Assembly (NCBI RefSeq): GCF_022829515.1 | Contig: NZ_JAKSYL010000130.1 | Location: forward strand, 1-60,968 | Direction: 5' to 3' | DNA length: 60,968 bases | From: Methylobacterium sp. J-048 | Lineage (GTDB): Bacteria; Pseudomonadota; Alphaproteobacteria; Rhizobiales; Beijerinckiaceae | In this document: positions 25,596 to 35,432 of the stretch, in pieces | Layout of the letters: each line of letters opens with the position of its first letter | Position numbering within the stretch: the stretch's first letter is position 1 | Position numbers and translations under genes: made by a program | Notes under the pieces: generated by a model | The model's database searches: none | Seen by the model: the letters and a program-made list of their open reading frames with translations, nothing else | What the model was told of the DNA's origin: nothing

Positions 25596-25892
25596 GGTCC
25601 GTCCTCCGCCAGCTCAAATACGAGCCTCCAGGCACATATCGGCGACAAGTATGATTGCTGTATCCTGATGTACGCGCATCGCTCATTTGAACGATATAGC
25701 GGTCCAGCTATGATCTGTTTTGGATTGGCTTGGGGTTTCGAACACCCATCGTAAGCGCCAACAGCAACTGTCAAACTGCGTTGACATCGAATTCGAGCGC
25801 GAATCGAGAACTATGCGCGTGGCACAGCATTGAGATCGCACGCGAAATTCCAGCTCGGATTCCAAATGCGCTTGTACGGGCCGTACCGCCTT

Positions 25893-28700
25893 CTATTCGG
25901 GGGGTCGGCGAGTAATTTCGTTGTCAAGATAAGTCGCCCACTCAGACAAATTCGTGAGCTGCGAGCCGAACATTTTACTGATCTGATGGAAGCCCAGAGC
26001 CCGGTAACTTTCGAACTGGCTTTCCGAAAACCACTGATTGGCCGTACTTTCATGCGGGAAAGCTGTGCTGGTGGTGCCATAGGCGCGGACCTCGGCGGGG
26101 ATGTCCTCGAGAAAGCTTGGCTTGATGTATATTAGAGATGCCGCGTCACGGGCGCCTGGATAGGTGATCGTACCTCGCGCATAGCCCATGGCACCGGCAC
26201 GTTTGCCCTCACGCTCGATCGTCGAGCGGGAACGAATCCGCATCTCGCCCATCTGGACTTTCGCCAATCCGTCGACCTCCGCTTTGCGGATTACATTGCC
26301 GAGATCGAAGAAAGTGCATTTCTCGTCCTGACCCGCATCGATCACCACGATCCGCGCACATCGCCGCCGCAGCATCTCGTAGACGCCGAGATTATCGAAA
26401 TGGCCGCCATCTGACAGATAAATTGCCTGTCGCACATCGGTGCTGCGGCCGCCGAGTTCGCTCAGGAGCGCGAGCACGGAGTTGGCCGGCTTGGCGAGCT
26501 TCAGGTCATCCCGGCGTGCGACCGCGGGGTTGGGTAGCCAGGCCCCGAGCCGAACGTTGAAGAGCGTCATCAGGAAAGCGATCATGCGCGACGAATGATA
26601 GCCCCAGTTCGGGCTGACTGCCGCGCCGGAGATCGTCAGGAGCCCACCGAGCAGGGGCCCTTTGCCGGCGCTGACTCTGTCGCCCCGGGTCTCCATACCG
26701 GCATATTCCGATGTCCGGATATACGCCCCGCGCGGACCACCCGTACGAGGCATGTCGCGCGCCATGTCCGCGCGGTCTAGGATCGCTGAGCCGCAGGCGA
26801 AGGGTGTCGCGGTGAACGAGGCGGCTTTTCGCTCCGCCCACTCGGTGTGTAGGAGGTCCGTGAGATTGAGCGTCATATTGACGACGGGCAGCAGCCGCTT
26901 TTCCGTCCCGAGTTCGGCGATGCGCGGACTGTCTGCTTCGTCGAAATCGGTGAAGGGATCGGCGTCACGCCGTGTCCGCGCCGAGCCGAGAAAGCCCCGG
27001 GTCAAGCGGTTGCGGTAGACGCCGTGCATCGAGAAGCGGTTGACGTTGACGCGGCCGAACAGCCAGACGGCGCCAGCTAGGAGCGCGGCCACCACCAGAT
27101 CCATTATCAGGATCATTCCGTAGGGATTGATGCCACAATCGACACCTGCGTTAACGCCAAGTTGCGTCCAGCGCGGCAGCAGGCAGTCGCCCCATCCATC
27201 GTGCACGTAGCCGAGAAAGCGGCCGAGGCACCATCCCATCAGCGCGAATAGGCTGATCCCGAAGACCGCCGCCATCCCGCTCAGGCCCATCATCAGGAGG
27301 TCGTCCATCCGCCCCTTGGCGGCCAGAGACTGCGCGCGGGCGAAGACCTGCTTGCCCAGGACGGCGGCGGCCGGGCCGGTAGCGAGGGCGCCCAACGCAC
27401 TGAACAGACCAGGAAGTTGTGCGTCGTCGCGACCGAGGGCGACGGCAGATAAGATCAGGCAGCACAGGCACAGGCCCGCCCAACCCACCGCGGCCAGCAG
27501 GAGTTGCCCGTCGATCCGCGCGACCCATTCGCGGTCGAGGTCGGCGCATTCAGCGCTCTTCCGGAACCCGATGAAGATGACACTCTGGAGAAGGTGGATG
27601 ACGATCAGCGCGGGTGGGGCCGCGACCGTCAAGATTTGTGAAACCTGAGCCCGCCCGGCATCGAAGCTGGCGGCGGCGTCGCCCACCAGCCAATCGATGC
27701 TCAAGCCGGCGCAGATACTGATCAGCGTGGCCGAGACAAGACTGCTGGCGAGCCAGGGGCCGACATTCCGCTCGTACAGCCAAAGGCCCGGATGGCCCTT
27801 CGACGTTTGCCATATCAAACCGCTGAGATAGGCTGCGACCTGCACGGTGAAATATCCGACGCCCAGCTGGCACAATGACAAGGGCGATACCGGCAGCGCT
27901 TGCTCGAACAGCGCGCGGAGCGTGAATGGCAGAGCAAGGGCCCAGAGGCAGGTCGGCGCGATGATGCCGGCCGCGATCAACGTCGGGGAGGCGTACGCCG
28001 TTAGCTCGCCCTTCCGCGGCCGATGACTCGGCAAAAGGGTGCAGGCGCTGAACGTCGCAACGAACAGCGCCGCGCTGCCGAGCACCAAGGGAAGCCACAG
28101 CGTGCTTCGGCTCGCAGCCTCGAGTGCCGTCCTGTAGGCAAGCAATCCGAGGGGAACGAACAACAATAGTGGGAAGATGAGAAGCCAATTGAGAATGGTG
28201 TTTCTTATGTAGAGAACGATGCCTGCCCAGGTGTCCCTCGACAGAATCCCGACTTCCGGGGTCAGGTAGTTCGTGTATCGCCGCAGCTTGGCGAAGATCT
28301 CGTTGCCCGAGTCGCCGAGTTGGCGTTCAGCCTCGGCTATGCCGCCGCACTGACGAATGAACGTCTGCAACCAGCCGCCCGCGAAGCCGCCCCCCGATAC
28401 CGTCGATAGGTAGTGGAATTCGCCGAGCATCCGCCTGTTGGCCAAGGCCTGCAAGGCGCCGAGGCAGAAGGTGGCGCTGCGGATACCGCCGCCGGACAGA
28501 CACAGGCCGGCGAGCCGGGCTTGGTCGGCCCGCGTCTGCCAGGGCGTTTGATCGCCGGGCTGCGGCGGCCCGCAGAAATGGTCCATTTCCTCTTGAAGCA
28601 CCTGCTTCGTTTCCAGGTACCACGCGTCGCCGCCCGTCGTCACCGCGGGCAGATGATGTGGAGGGGCGTCCGCCTGACTTTCTGCGATACTTGTGCTCAT
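25893..28700 (-). CDS. Large membrane-bound patatin-like phospholipase
   Basis: 935 residues. The patatin domain is split around membrane segments. The N-terminal part has the oxyanion loop CLSGGGIRSATFCLGALQAL and STVSGGGFAGGW for the Ser. A long middle (about 180-580) holds some eight to ten hydrophobic helices, for example LLIFPLLLFVPLGLLAY. The C-terminal part supplies the catalytic Asp in YLSDGGHFDNLGVYE. The dyad is thus brought together from both ends of the chain. Lipid acyl hydrolysis at the inner membrane is expected. GGGAGGAG lies just before ATG 28700, so this start is preferred over 28712. Confidence 0.8.
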   Translation of the reverse strand: MSTSIAESQADAPPHHLPAVTTGGDAWYLETKQVLQEEMDHFCGPPQPGDQTPWQTRADQARLAGLCLSGGGIRSATFCLGALQALANRRMLGEFHYLSTVSGGGFAGGWLQTFIRQCGGIAEAERQLGDSGNEIFAKLRRYTNYLTPEVGILSRDTWAGIVLYIRNTILNWLLIFPLLLFVPLGLLAYRTALEAASRSTLWLPLVLGSAALFVATFSACTLLPSHRPRKGELTAYASPTLIAAGIIAPTCLWALALPFTLRALFEQALPVSPLSLCQLGVGYFTVQVAAYLSGLIWQTSKGHPGLWLYERNVGPWLASSLVSATLISICAGLSIDWLVGDAAASFDAGRAQVSQILTVAAPPALIVIHLLQSVIFIGFRKSAECADLDREWVARIDGQLLLAAVGWAGLCLCCLILSAVALGRDDAQLPGLFSALGALATGPAAAVLGKQVFARAQSLAAKGRMDDLLMMGLSGMAAVFGISLFALMGWCLGRFLGYVHDGWGDCLLPRWTQLGVNAGVDCGINPYGMILIMDLVVAALLAGAVWLFGRVNVNRFSMHGVYRNRLTRGFLGSARTRRDADPFTDFDEADSPRIAELGTEKRLLPVVNMTLNLTDLLHTEWAERKAASFTATPFACGSAILDRADMARDMPRTGGPRGAYIRTSEYAGMETRGDRVSAGKGPLLGGLLTISGAAVSPNWGYHSSRMIAFLMTLFNVRLGAWLPNPAVARRDDLKLAKPANSVLALLSELGGRSTDVRQAIYLSDGGHFDNLGVYEMLRRRCARIVVIDAGQDEKCTFFDLGNVIRKAEVDGLAKVQMGEMRIRSRSTIEREGKRAGAMGYARGTITYPGARDAASLIYIKPSFLEDIPAEVRAYGTTSTAFPHESTANQWFSESQFESYRALGFHQISKMFGSQLTNLSEWATYLDNEITRRPPE

Positions 28701-29092
28701 CGCTCCTCCCACCGCCTGCGCGGTGCCCGACTTCGCAGTTCAGCCGACGCAGAACAAAGGTGTCCTCACTCCAGTCGACATAGTAAATAATCAAGTAAAA
28801 TATTACTCTATTGAATTTCGAATATTACAAGATAAATTTTTATAAACACAGTATAGGTAAAATATATGAAACCGCTTAGCATATGCTTGAAGTGAGGCTG
28901 GTCGCGGTAGCCTTGCGTTTTCGACTGATTGCCACACCCGTGATGGCGAGCATTGCCGGTCCCCGGAATTTCACCGAAAATCTGTATTCGAACATCATCC
29001 ATTTGAGGGACGCGCCTGCCTGGATCGGTGCTTATTAGATTTGGTGAGACGTTTCGCGAAGACAGGGTTCCCACCATGTCCCAGGTGAGATC
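28701..29092. other. AT-rich divergent promoter region
   Basis: The stretch 28780-28880 is strikingly AT-rich for this DNA (gtaaaatattactctattg, ataaatttttataaacacag). It separates the divergent patatin and cytochrome c genes and probably carries both promoters. No coding sequence is credible here; the leftward frame 28808-29497 is a shadow of the cytochrome gene. Confidence 0.5.
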
Positions 29093-30889
29093 GTGACCCG
29101 CTCCACGGCCGCACATGTGGTCGCGCTCACGGCGATGATCCTGGTCCCGACGCAGGCCGGGTTGCGGGCCGCGGCCCAAGAGCCGGAGGGGAGTCCGCGG
29201 TTTCTTCAGCAATCCTGGAATCCGCAGGAGCGAGCGTGGTTCTACGTTGCGAGCCAGGGTTCGCAGATCATGCCCTATGCATGGTTCATGTCGCTGGAGC
29301 GTCCGGACGGCGACAGGCTCTTCGTCGAGGATGGGCTCACCCGCTTCGGATACCTGCCGAACCCGTATAACGGGGAGCGCGGATCGATCCGCAGCGGGCT
29401 TCCCATCGGCTTCGTGAAGGATGTGGACGATCGCGGCGAATGGATCGGCATGACCTGCGCCGCCTGCCACGTGAACATGGTCGAATTGCGCGGGCAATCG
29501 ATCTTGGTCGATGGCGGCCCAGCAAATGCAGACATGTTCGCATTCATTGAGGAACTCAGCCGAGCCGTCGCCCTGACAACCGACGATACGGCGCGTTTTG
29601 AACGCTTCGCCCGCCGCGTAATCCCACGGGAACTGTCGACGCCGGAAGCAGGTCCATCCGAGGCCGACAGTCGCCGACTACGTATGAGCCTGGCCCGGTT
29701 TGCCGAGGACTTCTCCCGTTACGTCGAGGCGAGCCGAACCACGGTGCCTTGGGGACCAGCACGCCTGGATGCCTTCGGGATGATCTTCAATCGGGCGACG
29801 GGCATCGATTTGCACGACCCGCACAACATCGCCCAACCCGATGCACCCGTCAGTTACCCCTTCCTGTGGGATACGTCTTGGCATGACCGGGTGCAGTGGA
29901 ACGGCTCGGCCCCGAACGGGCTCGCCGTCGAGCGACTGGGCAGGAATGTCGGCGAGGTGCTGGGGGTGTTCGCACATGTCGACATCCGTGAGCCGACCCT
30001 GCCGCCGCTCTGGTTCGAGACCTCCGTGGACCGGGTCAACCTTCTGCGGATCGAGAACCAATTGGGCGCCCTCACAGCGCCGGCTTGGCCGGACCGGATC
30101 GCGCCGCGCACGGAGGGGCAGAACCAGGACGCTGCAGCAGGAAAGGTTCACTACGACAGGTATTGCGTGTCCTGCCACGCGATCGCCCCGACTGACGCGA
30201 TCCGCAATCTGAAGGTGACCCTGACGCCGCTGGCGGAGATCGGGACTGACCCGAAGATGGCAACGAATGCTGTGTCCCGGCGCGCGCGAACCGGAATCCT
30301 AGAAGGTGTCCGAATGCCGTTTCTGGCAACGACCCCCCCGTTAGCCGCCGAGACGAGCAGCCTCGAACTCGTGGCCGCGATCGTCGCCGGCGCGATCCTG
30401 GCGCCGATTGACCGCGGACTGGACCTGTCGGGAATAGGCGCGGACCAGACCATTATCCTCGACCGGTTGCTCAAGCGAGGTGCCGCCGCGCTCGCGTCCC
30501 GCAACGAAATGCTCAACGATCTCTCGACGTCCGGCGGCAAGAGTCTCGCTGCCGAATACATCAGCGCGCGAAGAGACCGCGATCTTCTAGTCTATAAAGC
30601 ACGTCCTCTCAATGGGATTTGGGCGACGGGTCCGTATTTGCATAATGGGTCAGTGCCGAATTTGCACGAACTTCTGCTTCCTTCAGCCCGGCGATCTAAG
30701 ACGTTCCGTGTTGGCAGCCGCGAACTGGATGAGGCCCGCATCGGCTTCCGGTCCGACACTGGCCCATTCTTGTTCGACACCGCGCTGCCGGGCAATGCCA
30801 ATACCGGCCACGAAGGGCCTGCTTACGGGACGGGGCAACTTGACGACGTGCAGCGCCGGCAGCTCCTGGAGTATTTGCGAACCCTCTGA
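29093..30889 (+). CDS. Exported di-heme cytochrome c
   Basis: 598 residues. A signal peptide covers about 1-29. Two heme c sites are present, CAACH (about 122-126) and CVSCH (about 359-363). GIWATGPYLHNGSVPNLHEL near 507-526 is the conserved C-terminal motif of the cytochrome-c-peroxidase-like/RoxA-like group. It should act in the periplasm as a peroxidase, oxygenase or electron carrier. The start is a GTG with AGGTGAG upstream. The LuxR-type regulator and P450 follow on the same strand, suggesting one functional group. Confidence 0.8.
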   Translation: MTRSTAAHVVALTAMILVPTQAGLRAAAQEPEGSPRFLQQSWNPQERAWFYVASQGSQIMPYAWFMSLERPDGDRLFVEDGLTRFGYLPNPYNGERGSIRSGLPIGFVKDVDDRGEWIGMTCAACHVNMVELRGQSILVDGGPANADMFAFIEELSRAVALTTDDTARFERFARRVIPRELSTPEAGPSEADSRRLRMSLARFAEDFSRYVEASRTTVPWGPARLDAFGMIFNRATGIDLHDPHNIAQPDAPVSYPFLWDTSWHDRVQWNGSAPNGLAVERLGRNVGEVLGVFAHVDIREPTLPPLWFETSVDRVNLLRIENQLGALTAPAWPDRIAPRTEGQNQDAAAGKVHYDRYCVSCHAIAPTDAIRNLKVTLTPLAEIGTDPKMATNAVSRRARTGILEGVRMPFLATTPPLAAETSSLELVAAIVAGAILAPIDRGLDLSGIGADQTIILDRLLKRGAAALASRNEMLNDLSTSGGKSLAAEYISARRDRDLLVYKARPLNGIWATGPYLHNGSVPNLHELLLPSARRSKTFRVGSRELDEARIGFRSDTGPFLFDTALPGNANTGHEGPAYGTGQLDDVQRRQLLEYLRTL

Positions 30890-31049
30890 TTGCGCGCGTT
30901 ATGCGGTGTAGATTTCTATCGTGGAAGTATCGAATTGTCGTCCGATTGCCTTCGCAATGGAATAAGTGGTTCCGGCGTTCATCGGATCCGACCGGAAGGT
31001 TGGAGATCTAACGACACTCAAAATTCCGCATTCACCGTGGAGCGTGGCC

Positions 31050-32189
31050 ATGCAGGATCTCGAGGCGTATTCGCATCTAGTAGGGTCAATCTACGACCGT
31101 GTCGGCCAACCGGAAGAGTGGTCGGCTCTCCTAGAGGATCTGACGGGGTTCGTCGGCGGCCGTGTCGGTCAGCTTGCTGTGTTCAGCCTCGAGGGGAATC
31201 GCAAGCCGATGTGGGCGGTGTCCGGCTTCGAACGGTCGCGGTACCGCGAGTTCCTCTACCGGCATGCCACCGAGGATCCGCGCCTCCCCTACATCCTGTC
31301 GAACCAGGGCAAGGTCATCCGAGCCGAGGAAGGGATCGATGCCGCGCGGTTCCGGGAGACCGCCCTGTTCAAGGAAGTCGTGCAGCCCTTCGAGATCGAG
31401 CACAGCCTCGTCACCTACTTTGCCAAGGAAGCTGATGTCATGGCCACGCTCGCGGCCATGCGCGGCGAGGCGGCTGGACCCTTCCGGTCTGACGAGGCGC
31501 GGCGCCTTGCAATGCTTGTCCCGCATCTGCGCCGGGCCTTCGAGTTGTACGCGCTGATGCGGCAGGCGTCAGAGCGAACATCCGATCTCGCTTCCGCCCT
31601 GGATCTGCTGGATGCCGCTGTGATCCTCACAGACTCTCGCCTGCACGTGGCGCACGTCAACCGCGCCGCCGAAGCGCTTGCACAGTCTCGCACCGGCGTG
31701 TCCTTCGCTAAGGGCAGCCTCGTCTTCAAGGATAGCCAAACCGGACGGCGAATAGCGCGCGCCGCCAGCGAGGCGCTCTCGGCTGCAAGCGGTGACGTCG
31801 CAATCACACATGCAGACCACATCGCCGTGACCTGCGGTGAAAGTGGCGTTCTATATCGCGTGTCGTTGCACCCGCTGTCGAAGCGGCCGGCGAGTACCGG
31901 GTCAAGGGTGAAGGCTGAACTGGCGATCGTGATCCGGACCGGAACACAGAAGGTCCAGGAAAGTAACGCTGCACGGTTGCAGAAACTGTTCGGGCTGACT
32001 GTCGCCGAGTCGATTCTTGCCAACGCAGTGGCTTCGGGACGGTCCCTCAACGCACATGCCCAGGACCGTGGCATCGCGATCTCGACCGCCCGCACACAAT
32101 TGCGCGCTCTGTTCGCCAAAACTGAAACGCATAGGCAGGGCGAACTCGTCGCGCTTCTGCGTGAGGGATTGGACGTCTCCCTCAACTGA
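31050..32189 (+). CDS. LuxR-type helix-turn-helix regulator with sensor region
   Basis: 379 residues. The C-terminal 65 residues form a LuxR/NarL DNA-binding domain (LTVAESILANAVASGRSLNA; AISTARTQLRALFAKTETHR). The N-terminal part (about 1-200) has no receiver Asp site and looks like the PAS/GAF-type sensor common in stand-alone alphaproteobacterial regulators; 205-300 resembles a PAS fold (DAAVILTDSRLHVAHVNRAA). ATG 31050 was chosen because the fold begins there. It lies between the cytochrome c and P450 genes and probably controls them. Confidence 0.75.
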   Translation: MQDLEAYSHLVGSIYDRVGQPEEWSALLEDLTGFVGGRVGQLAVFSLEGNRKPMWAVSGFERSRYREFLYRHATEDPRLPYILSNQGKVIRAEEGIDAARFRETALFKEVVQPFEIEHSLVTYFAKEADVMATLAAMRGEAAGPFRSDEARRLAMLVPHLRRAFELYALMRQASERTSDLASALDLLDAAVILTDSRLHVAHVNRAAEALAQSRTGVSFAKGSLVFKDSQTGRRIARAASEALSAASGDVAITHADHIAVTCGESGVLYRVSLHPLSKRPASTGSRVKAELAIVIRTGTQKVQESNAARLQKLFGLTVAESILANAVASGRSLNAHAQDRGIAISTARTQLRALFAKTETHRQGELVALLREGLDVSLN

Positions 32190-32249
32190 CGCACCGAGCA
32201 TCAGGCCGGAACCTTCGAGTTTCACCGCGAAGTAAACTGGAGGGCGCGC

Positions 32250-33530
32250 ATGCGCACCGTCGCTCCCAAGACACCCTGCCTCGAATTCTTAGAGGCCCTG
32301 CCGGTGTCGAAGCGCTGGCAGTTCGCCCGGGAATGGATCGCCTGCGCGCCGAAACCCTTCTTCGCGCAGTTGCGTGCGCGACGGACCGCCCTGGATTGCG
32401 GTGCGGTTGTCTTGGTCGCCGGCCGCGCCGAGGTCGAAGAAATCCTGTCCTTGCCGCAGGTCTTCTCCGTCGCACTCTACAAGCCCAAGATGGGCGAGTT
32501 CATGCTGGCGCTCGACGGCACGGAGGTGAATTACCGGGATAAGGCGGTCATGCGCGCCGTGCTGTCCTGGCGCGACCTCCCGGCTATCCGGGATTTGGCG
32601 GGCGACATCACCGACACAGCCCTTGAAGAAGGCGGTGGAACCATCGACGTTGTCGCGTCGATCTCACGTTTGGTGCCCTTGCGAATCGTACAGCGCTTTT
32701 TCGGGTTCGCAGCATCCGATGCCGACCTTCTGCGCTGGTCATACGCCAACCAGTTCGATCAGTTCAATAACCTGCCCTTCGACGAGCGAGCCGATGCAGA
32801 CGCGATTCACGCAGCGGCGGATCTGGCACGTGGGGAAATGCGGGCTGCGTTCGCATCGATCATCCCGGCGCGCCTCGCGGCCATCGAATCCGGCACCGAT
32901 CTGCCCGACGATGTTCTCACTCGGCTGCTCCGGCTGCATCTGCCGGTGGCAACCGGCTTCGGTATGGACCGCGTCGTCATCAATGTCGGTGGGTTGCTCA
33001 TCGGGGCCATCGAGACGACCTCGGAGGCCGTGGTGAACACTCTCGCCGAACTCCTGAGCCGGCCGGCGATTCACGAGGCTGCGCGGACGGCCGCCCGGTC
33101 CGGTCCTGCCGCCTTCGACGGCTACGTATGGGAGGCGCTGCGCTTCGCGCCGATCGTCGCCTTCATGTTCCGCCAGGCAGAAACCGACCATGTGCTCGGT
33201 CGGGGCAGCGCTAACGAGACCGGTATCGCGAAGGGTAAGATCGTCTTGCCCCTCAGCCTATCGGCAATGTTCGACCCGAATGGAGTGCCCGAACCGGAAC
33301 GCTTTGATCCCACACGCCCGGATCAAATCTACCTGCATTTCGGCAGAGGTCATCACGAATGCCTTGGCCGCTATGTAGCTGGCGCAATGATTCCTGAAAT
33401 TGTTCGTCGCATCCTCCTTCGAGACGACGTGCGGGCCGACGGCGCCGTCGAGGACGAGGGGACGCCATTCCCGACCGCGTTCAGGATTTCCTATGATGGA
33501 AGGTCGATAGAAACCTCCAAGCTCGCTTAG
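32250..33530 (+). CDS. Cytochrome P450
   Basis: 426 residues, soluble. The heme-binding loop FGRGHHECLGRYVA holds the Cys ligand at about 375, and EALRF supplies the ExxR motif. The I-helix reads GGLLIGAIETTSEA, in which the usual acidic-Thr pair is GAIETT, so oxygen activation may be unusual. No ferredoxin or reductase gene is adjacent. The periplasmic cytochrome c upstream cannot directly serve a cytoplasmic P450. P450s of this type occur near peroxidases and dioxygenases of fatty-acid oxidation; the substrate is unknown. Confidence 0.8.
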   Translation: MRTVAPKTPCLEFLEALPVSKRWQFAREWIACAPKPFFAQLRARRTALDCGAVVLVAGRAEVEEILSLPQVFSVALYKPKMGEFMLALDGTEVNYRDKAVMRAVLSWRDLPAIRDLAGDITDTALEEGGGTIDVVASISRLVPLRIVQRFFGFAASDADLLRWSYANQFDQFNNLPFDERADADAIHAAADLARGEMRAAFASIIPARLAAIESGTDLPDDVLTRLLRLHLPVATGFGMDRVVINVGGLLIGAIETTSEAVVNTLAELLSRPAIHEAARTAARSGPAAFDGYVWEALRFAPIVAFMFRQAETDHVLGRGSANETGIAKGKIVLPLSLSAMFDPNGVPEPERFDPTRPDQIYLHFGRGHHECLGRYVAGAMIPEIVRRILLRDDVRADGAVEDEGTPFPTAFRISYDGRSIETSKLA

Positions 33531-33826
33531 CCGGTCGCACGAATAAAACCCCGCCTAGATCACGAGCACGACGACGGAACGAGGCGAGGCAGCCTTCGAA
33601 CGGAGTTCCGACGGTCACGTTGCTTGGTTCACCTGGTCAAACCCTGGCTGAACATTCTTCTGCCTGGAACTCAACATGCATGTGAACTCTCACGTTTGCA
33701 GCCAAATTAGTAGATAAATACTATTATATCCCGCGATCTGCTGCATCCAAGTTTTGACTATTCCCCAAGGTGCCGAATTAATCACCTCTGTTAAAGCTTC
33801 GTCAACTCAAATCTCGGAGCATCAAC

Positions 33827-35182
33827 ATGCCATCCTTCAAGGATTTTCAGGACGATTACGAGCAAATTTGGGCGTCGCTTCAGATCCGGCCGGAGAAACT
33901 TGCATTAGTGCGCAAGCTGGCGCAGCAACTCGCCAGTGGCAAGTCACGGTACCAGGAAATCGAGTCGCGCACGGGCGTGCCCTGGTGGTTCATTGGGCTC
34001 TGCCACTATCGGGAATCGTCTTTTAACTTCGATACTTATCTCGGTAATGGACAGCCGCTTGAACGACGGACCACTATTGTCCCAAAGGGGCGCGGCCCCT
34101 TCACCGGACCACAGGCATTTGCTGAAGGGGCGATCGACGCGCTGCGTCTTGAGGGCTTGGTTGGGGTTAGCGACTGGAGCACTCCGCGAGCACTCTATCG
34201 GCTCGAAGGCTTCAACGGCTACGGCTACCACGGCAAGGAGGTAAATTCGCCTTATCTTTGGGGCGGATCGACAGCCTATGGGCCACCAAGCGCGCGCGGT
34301 GGAAAGTTTGTGCGTGACCACGTGTTCGACCCAAACGCGATCGACACACAAATCGGTACCGGCGTGATCTTGAAAAGCTTAATCGACATCGACGCATCTA
34401 TTGAACTCATGGCGCCGCGATCCATAAAGGTCGATGTGTTACGTGAGCCCGACGACGAACTCGCTGACAGCACGCTATGGGTTCAGCAATCTCTCAATCG
34501 CCTCGGCGCGGTGCCGAGCCTCGTCGAGGACGGCCGGAACGGACCGCGGACCATGACAGCCGTTTCGAAATTTCAAGCGCGGCGCGGCTTGGACGATACT
34601 GGCCTCTCAGATGCGCACACGATAGCCGCTATCCAAGAAGCGCTGCATCCGGCGGGGCCGGGCAATGCAGTGCTGACACGTATCCATGACTTGGAGCGCC
34701 ACGTTGCTATGAAAGCGGCTGCTACGACGCAACCCGTCTCGATGCATCCGATGGTGATCTCGTCAGCGAATGTCGCGCCCGCCATGCCGCCCATTGATGT
34801 CGCAGCACGGCTCGACGACCTCCTTCAAGCCTTGCGTCGGCAGATCGACGGGGCGCAATTTGCGACCGCGCGGGCCACCCCAGGCTTGGCTTCAGCGGGC
34901 CCTGACGGCGCGGCACTTGGACAGGTCAATGGCGCGCTCGGAGAGACGATCGGACAGCTACTATCTGGAAAGAAGTCGGCAATCGGCATCACAGGCGCTG
35001 TGGTGACGCAAATACTCTCACAGGTCCCACTTAGCACAGGTTTGGGTCAAGTTCTGGCACAGCTCACACCGGCTTTCGGACTCAGCCCTTACACAATGCC
35101 GATTTTTATAGGGCTTACAGCGTGGGGGGTGCTCGGAAAATTCGAGAAATGGGCTGCGGGGGCAATTAGGCCGACATCGTAG
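33827..35182 (+). CDS. Endolysin-like peptidoglycan hydrolase with C-terminal membrane helices
   Basis: 451 residues, no N-terminal signal peptide. Residues about 45-195 match a phage-type lysozyme (WWFIGLCHYRESSFNFDTYL, catalytic Glu in YRES; LEGFNGYGYH). Residues about 205-270 form a PG_binding_1 domain (VQQSLNRLGAVPSLVEDGRN, then GPRTMTAVSKFQARRGL). The last 70 residues contain two hydrophobic stretches (ITGAVVTQILSQVPLSTGLG; YTMPIFIGLTAWGVLGKF) that could span the membrane like a holin. It stands alone with no other phage gene nearby. Confidence 0.75.
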   Translation: MPSFKDFQDDYEQIWASLQIRPEKLALVRKLAQQLASGKSRYQEIESRTGVPWWFIGLCHYRESSFNFDTYLGNGQPLERRTTIVPKGRGPFTGPQAFAEGAIDALRLEGLVGVSDWSTPRALYRLEGFNGYGYHGKEVNSPYLWGGSTAYGPPSARGGKFVRDHVFDPNAIDTQIGTGVILKSLIDIDASIELMAPRSIKVDVLREPDDELADSTLWVQQSLNRLGAVPSLVEDGRNGPRTMTAVSKFQARRGLDDTGLSDAHTIAAIQEALHPAGPGNAVLTRIHDLERHVAMKAAATTQPVSMHPMVISSANVAPAMPPIDVAARLDDLLQALRRQIDGAQFATARATPGLASAGPDGAALGQVNGALGETIGQLLSGKKSAIGITGAVVTQILSQVPLSTGLGQVLAQLTPAFGLSPYTMPIFIGLTAWGVLGKFEKWAAGAIRPTS

Positions 35183-35432
35183 CACGCGGCGTATTTTCAG
35201 CTGGATCAACCGCGCCTCAGCTTGAGTGGCCGGCGATGTGCCGTAACTCAGACATTCCACCTGTTTGAAGCATCCGCCGCCAACTAATCCCTGGCGCCGT
35301 CGAGGCTAAAGAGCTTAGCGCGAAGCAGAGGACTGGGCTTGGCCGAAAGCAGACGGACGGCTTTGGGCGTTAGAGCCGAAGAAACCGACCATCCTTGTTG
35401 CAGTTCAGCTCATATCCGCACGAAGGTGCGTA

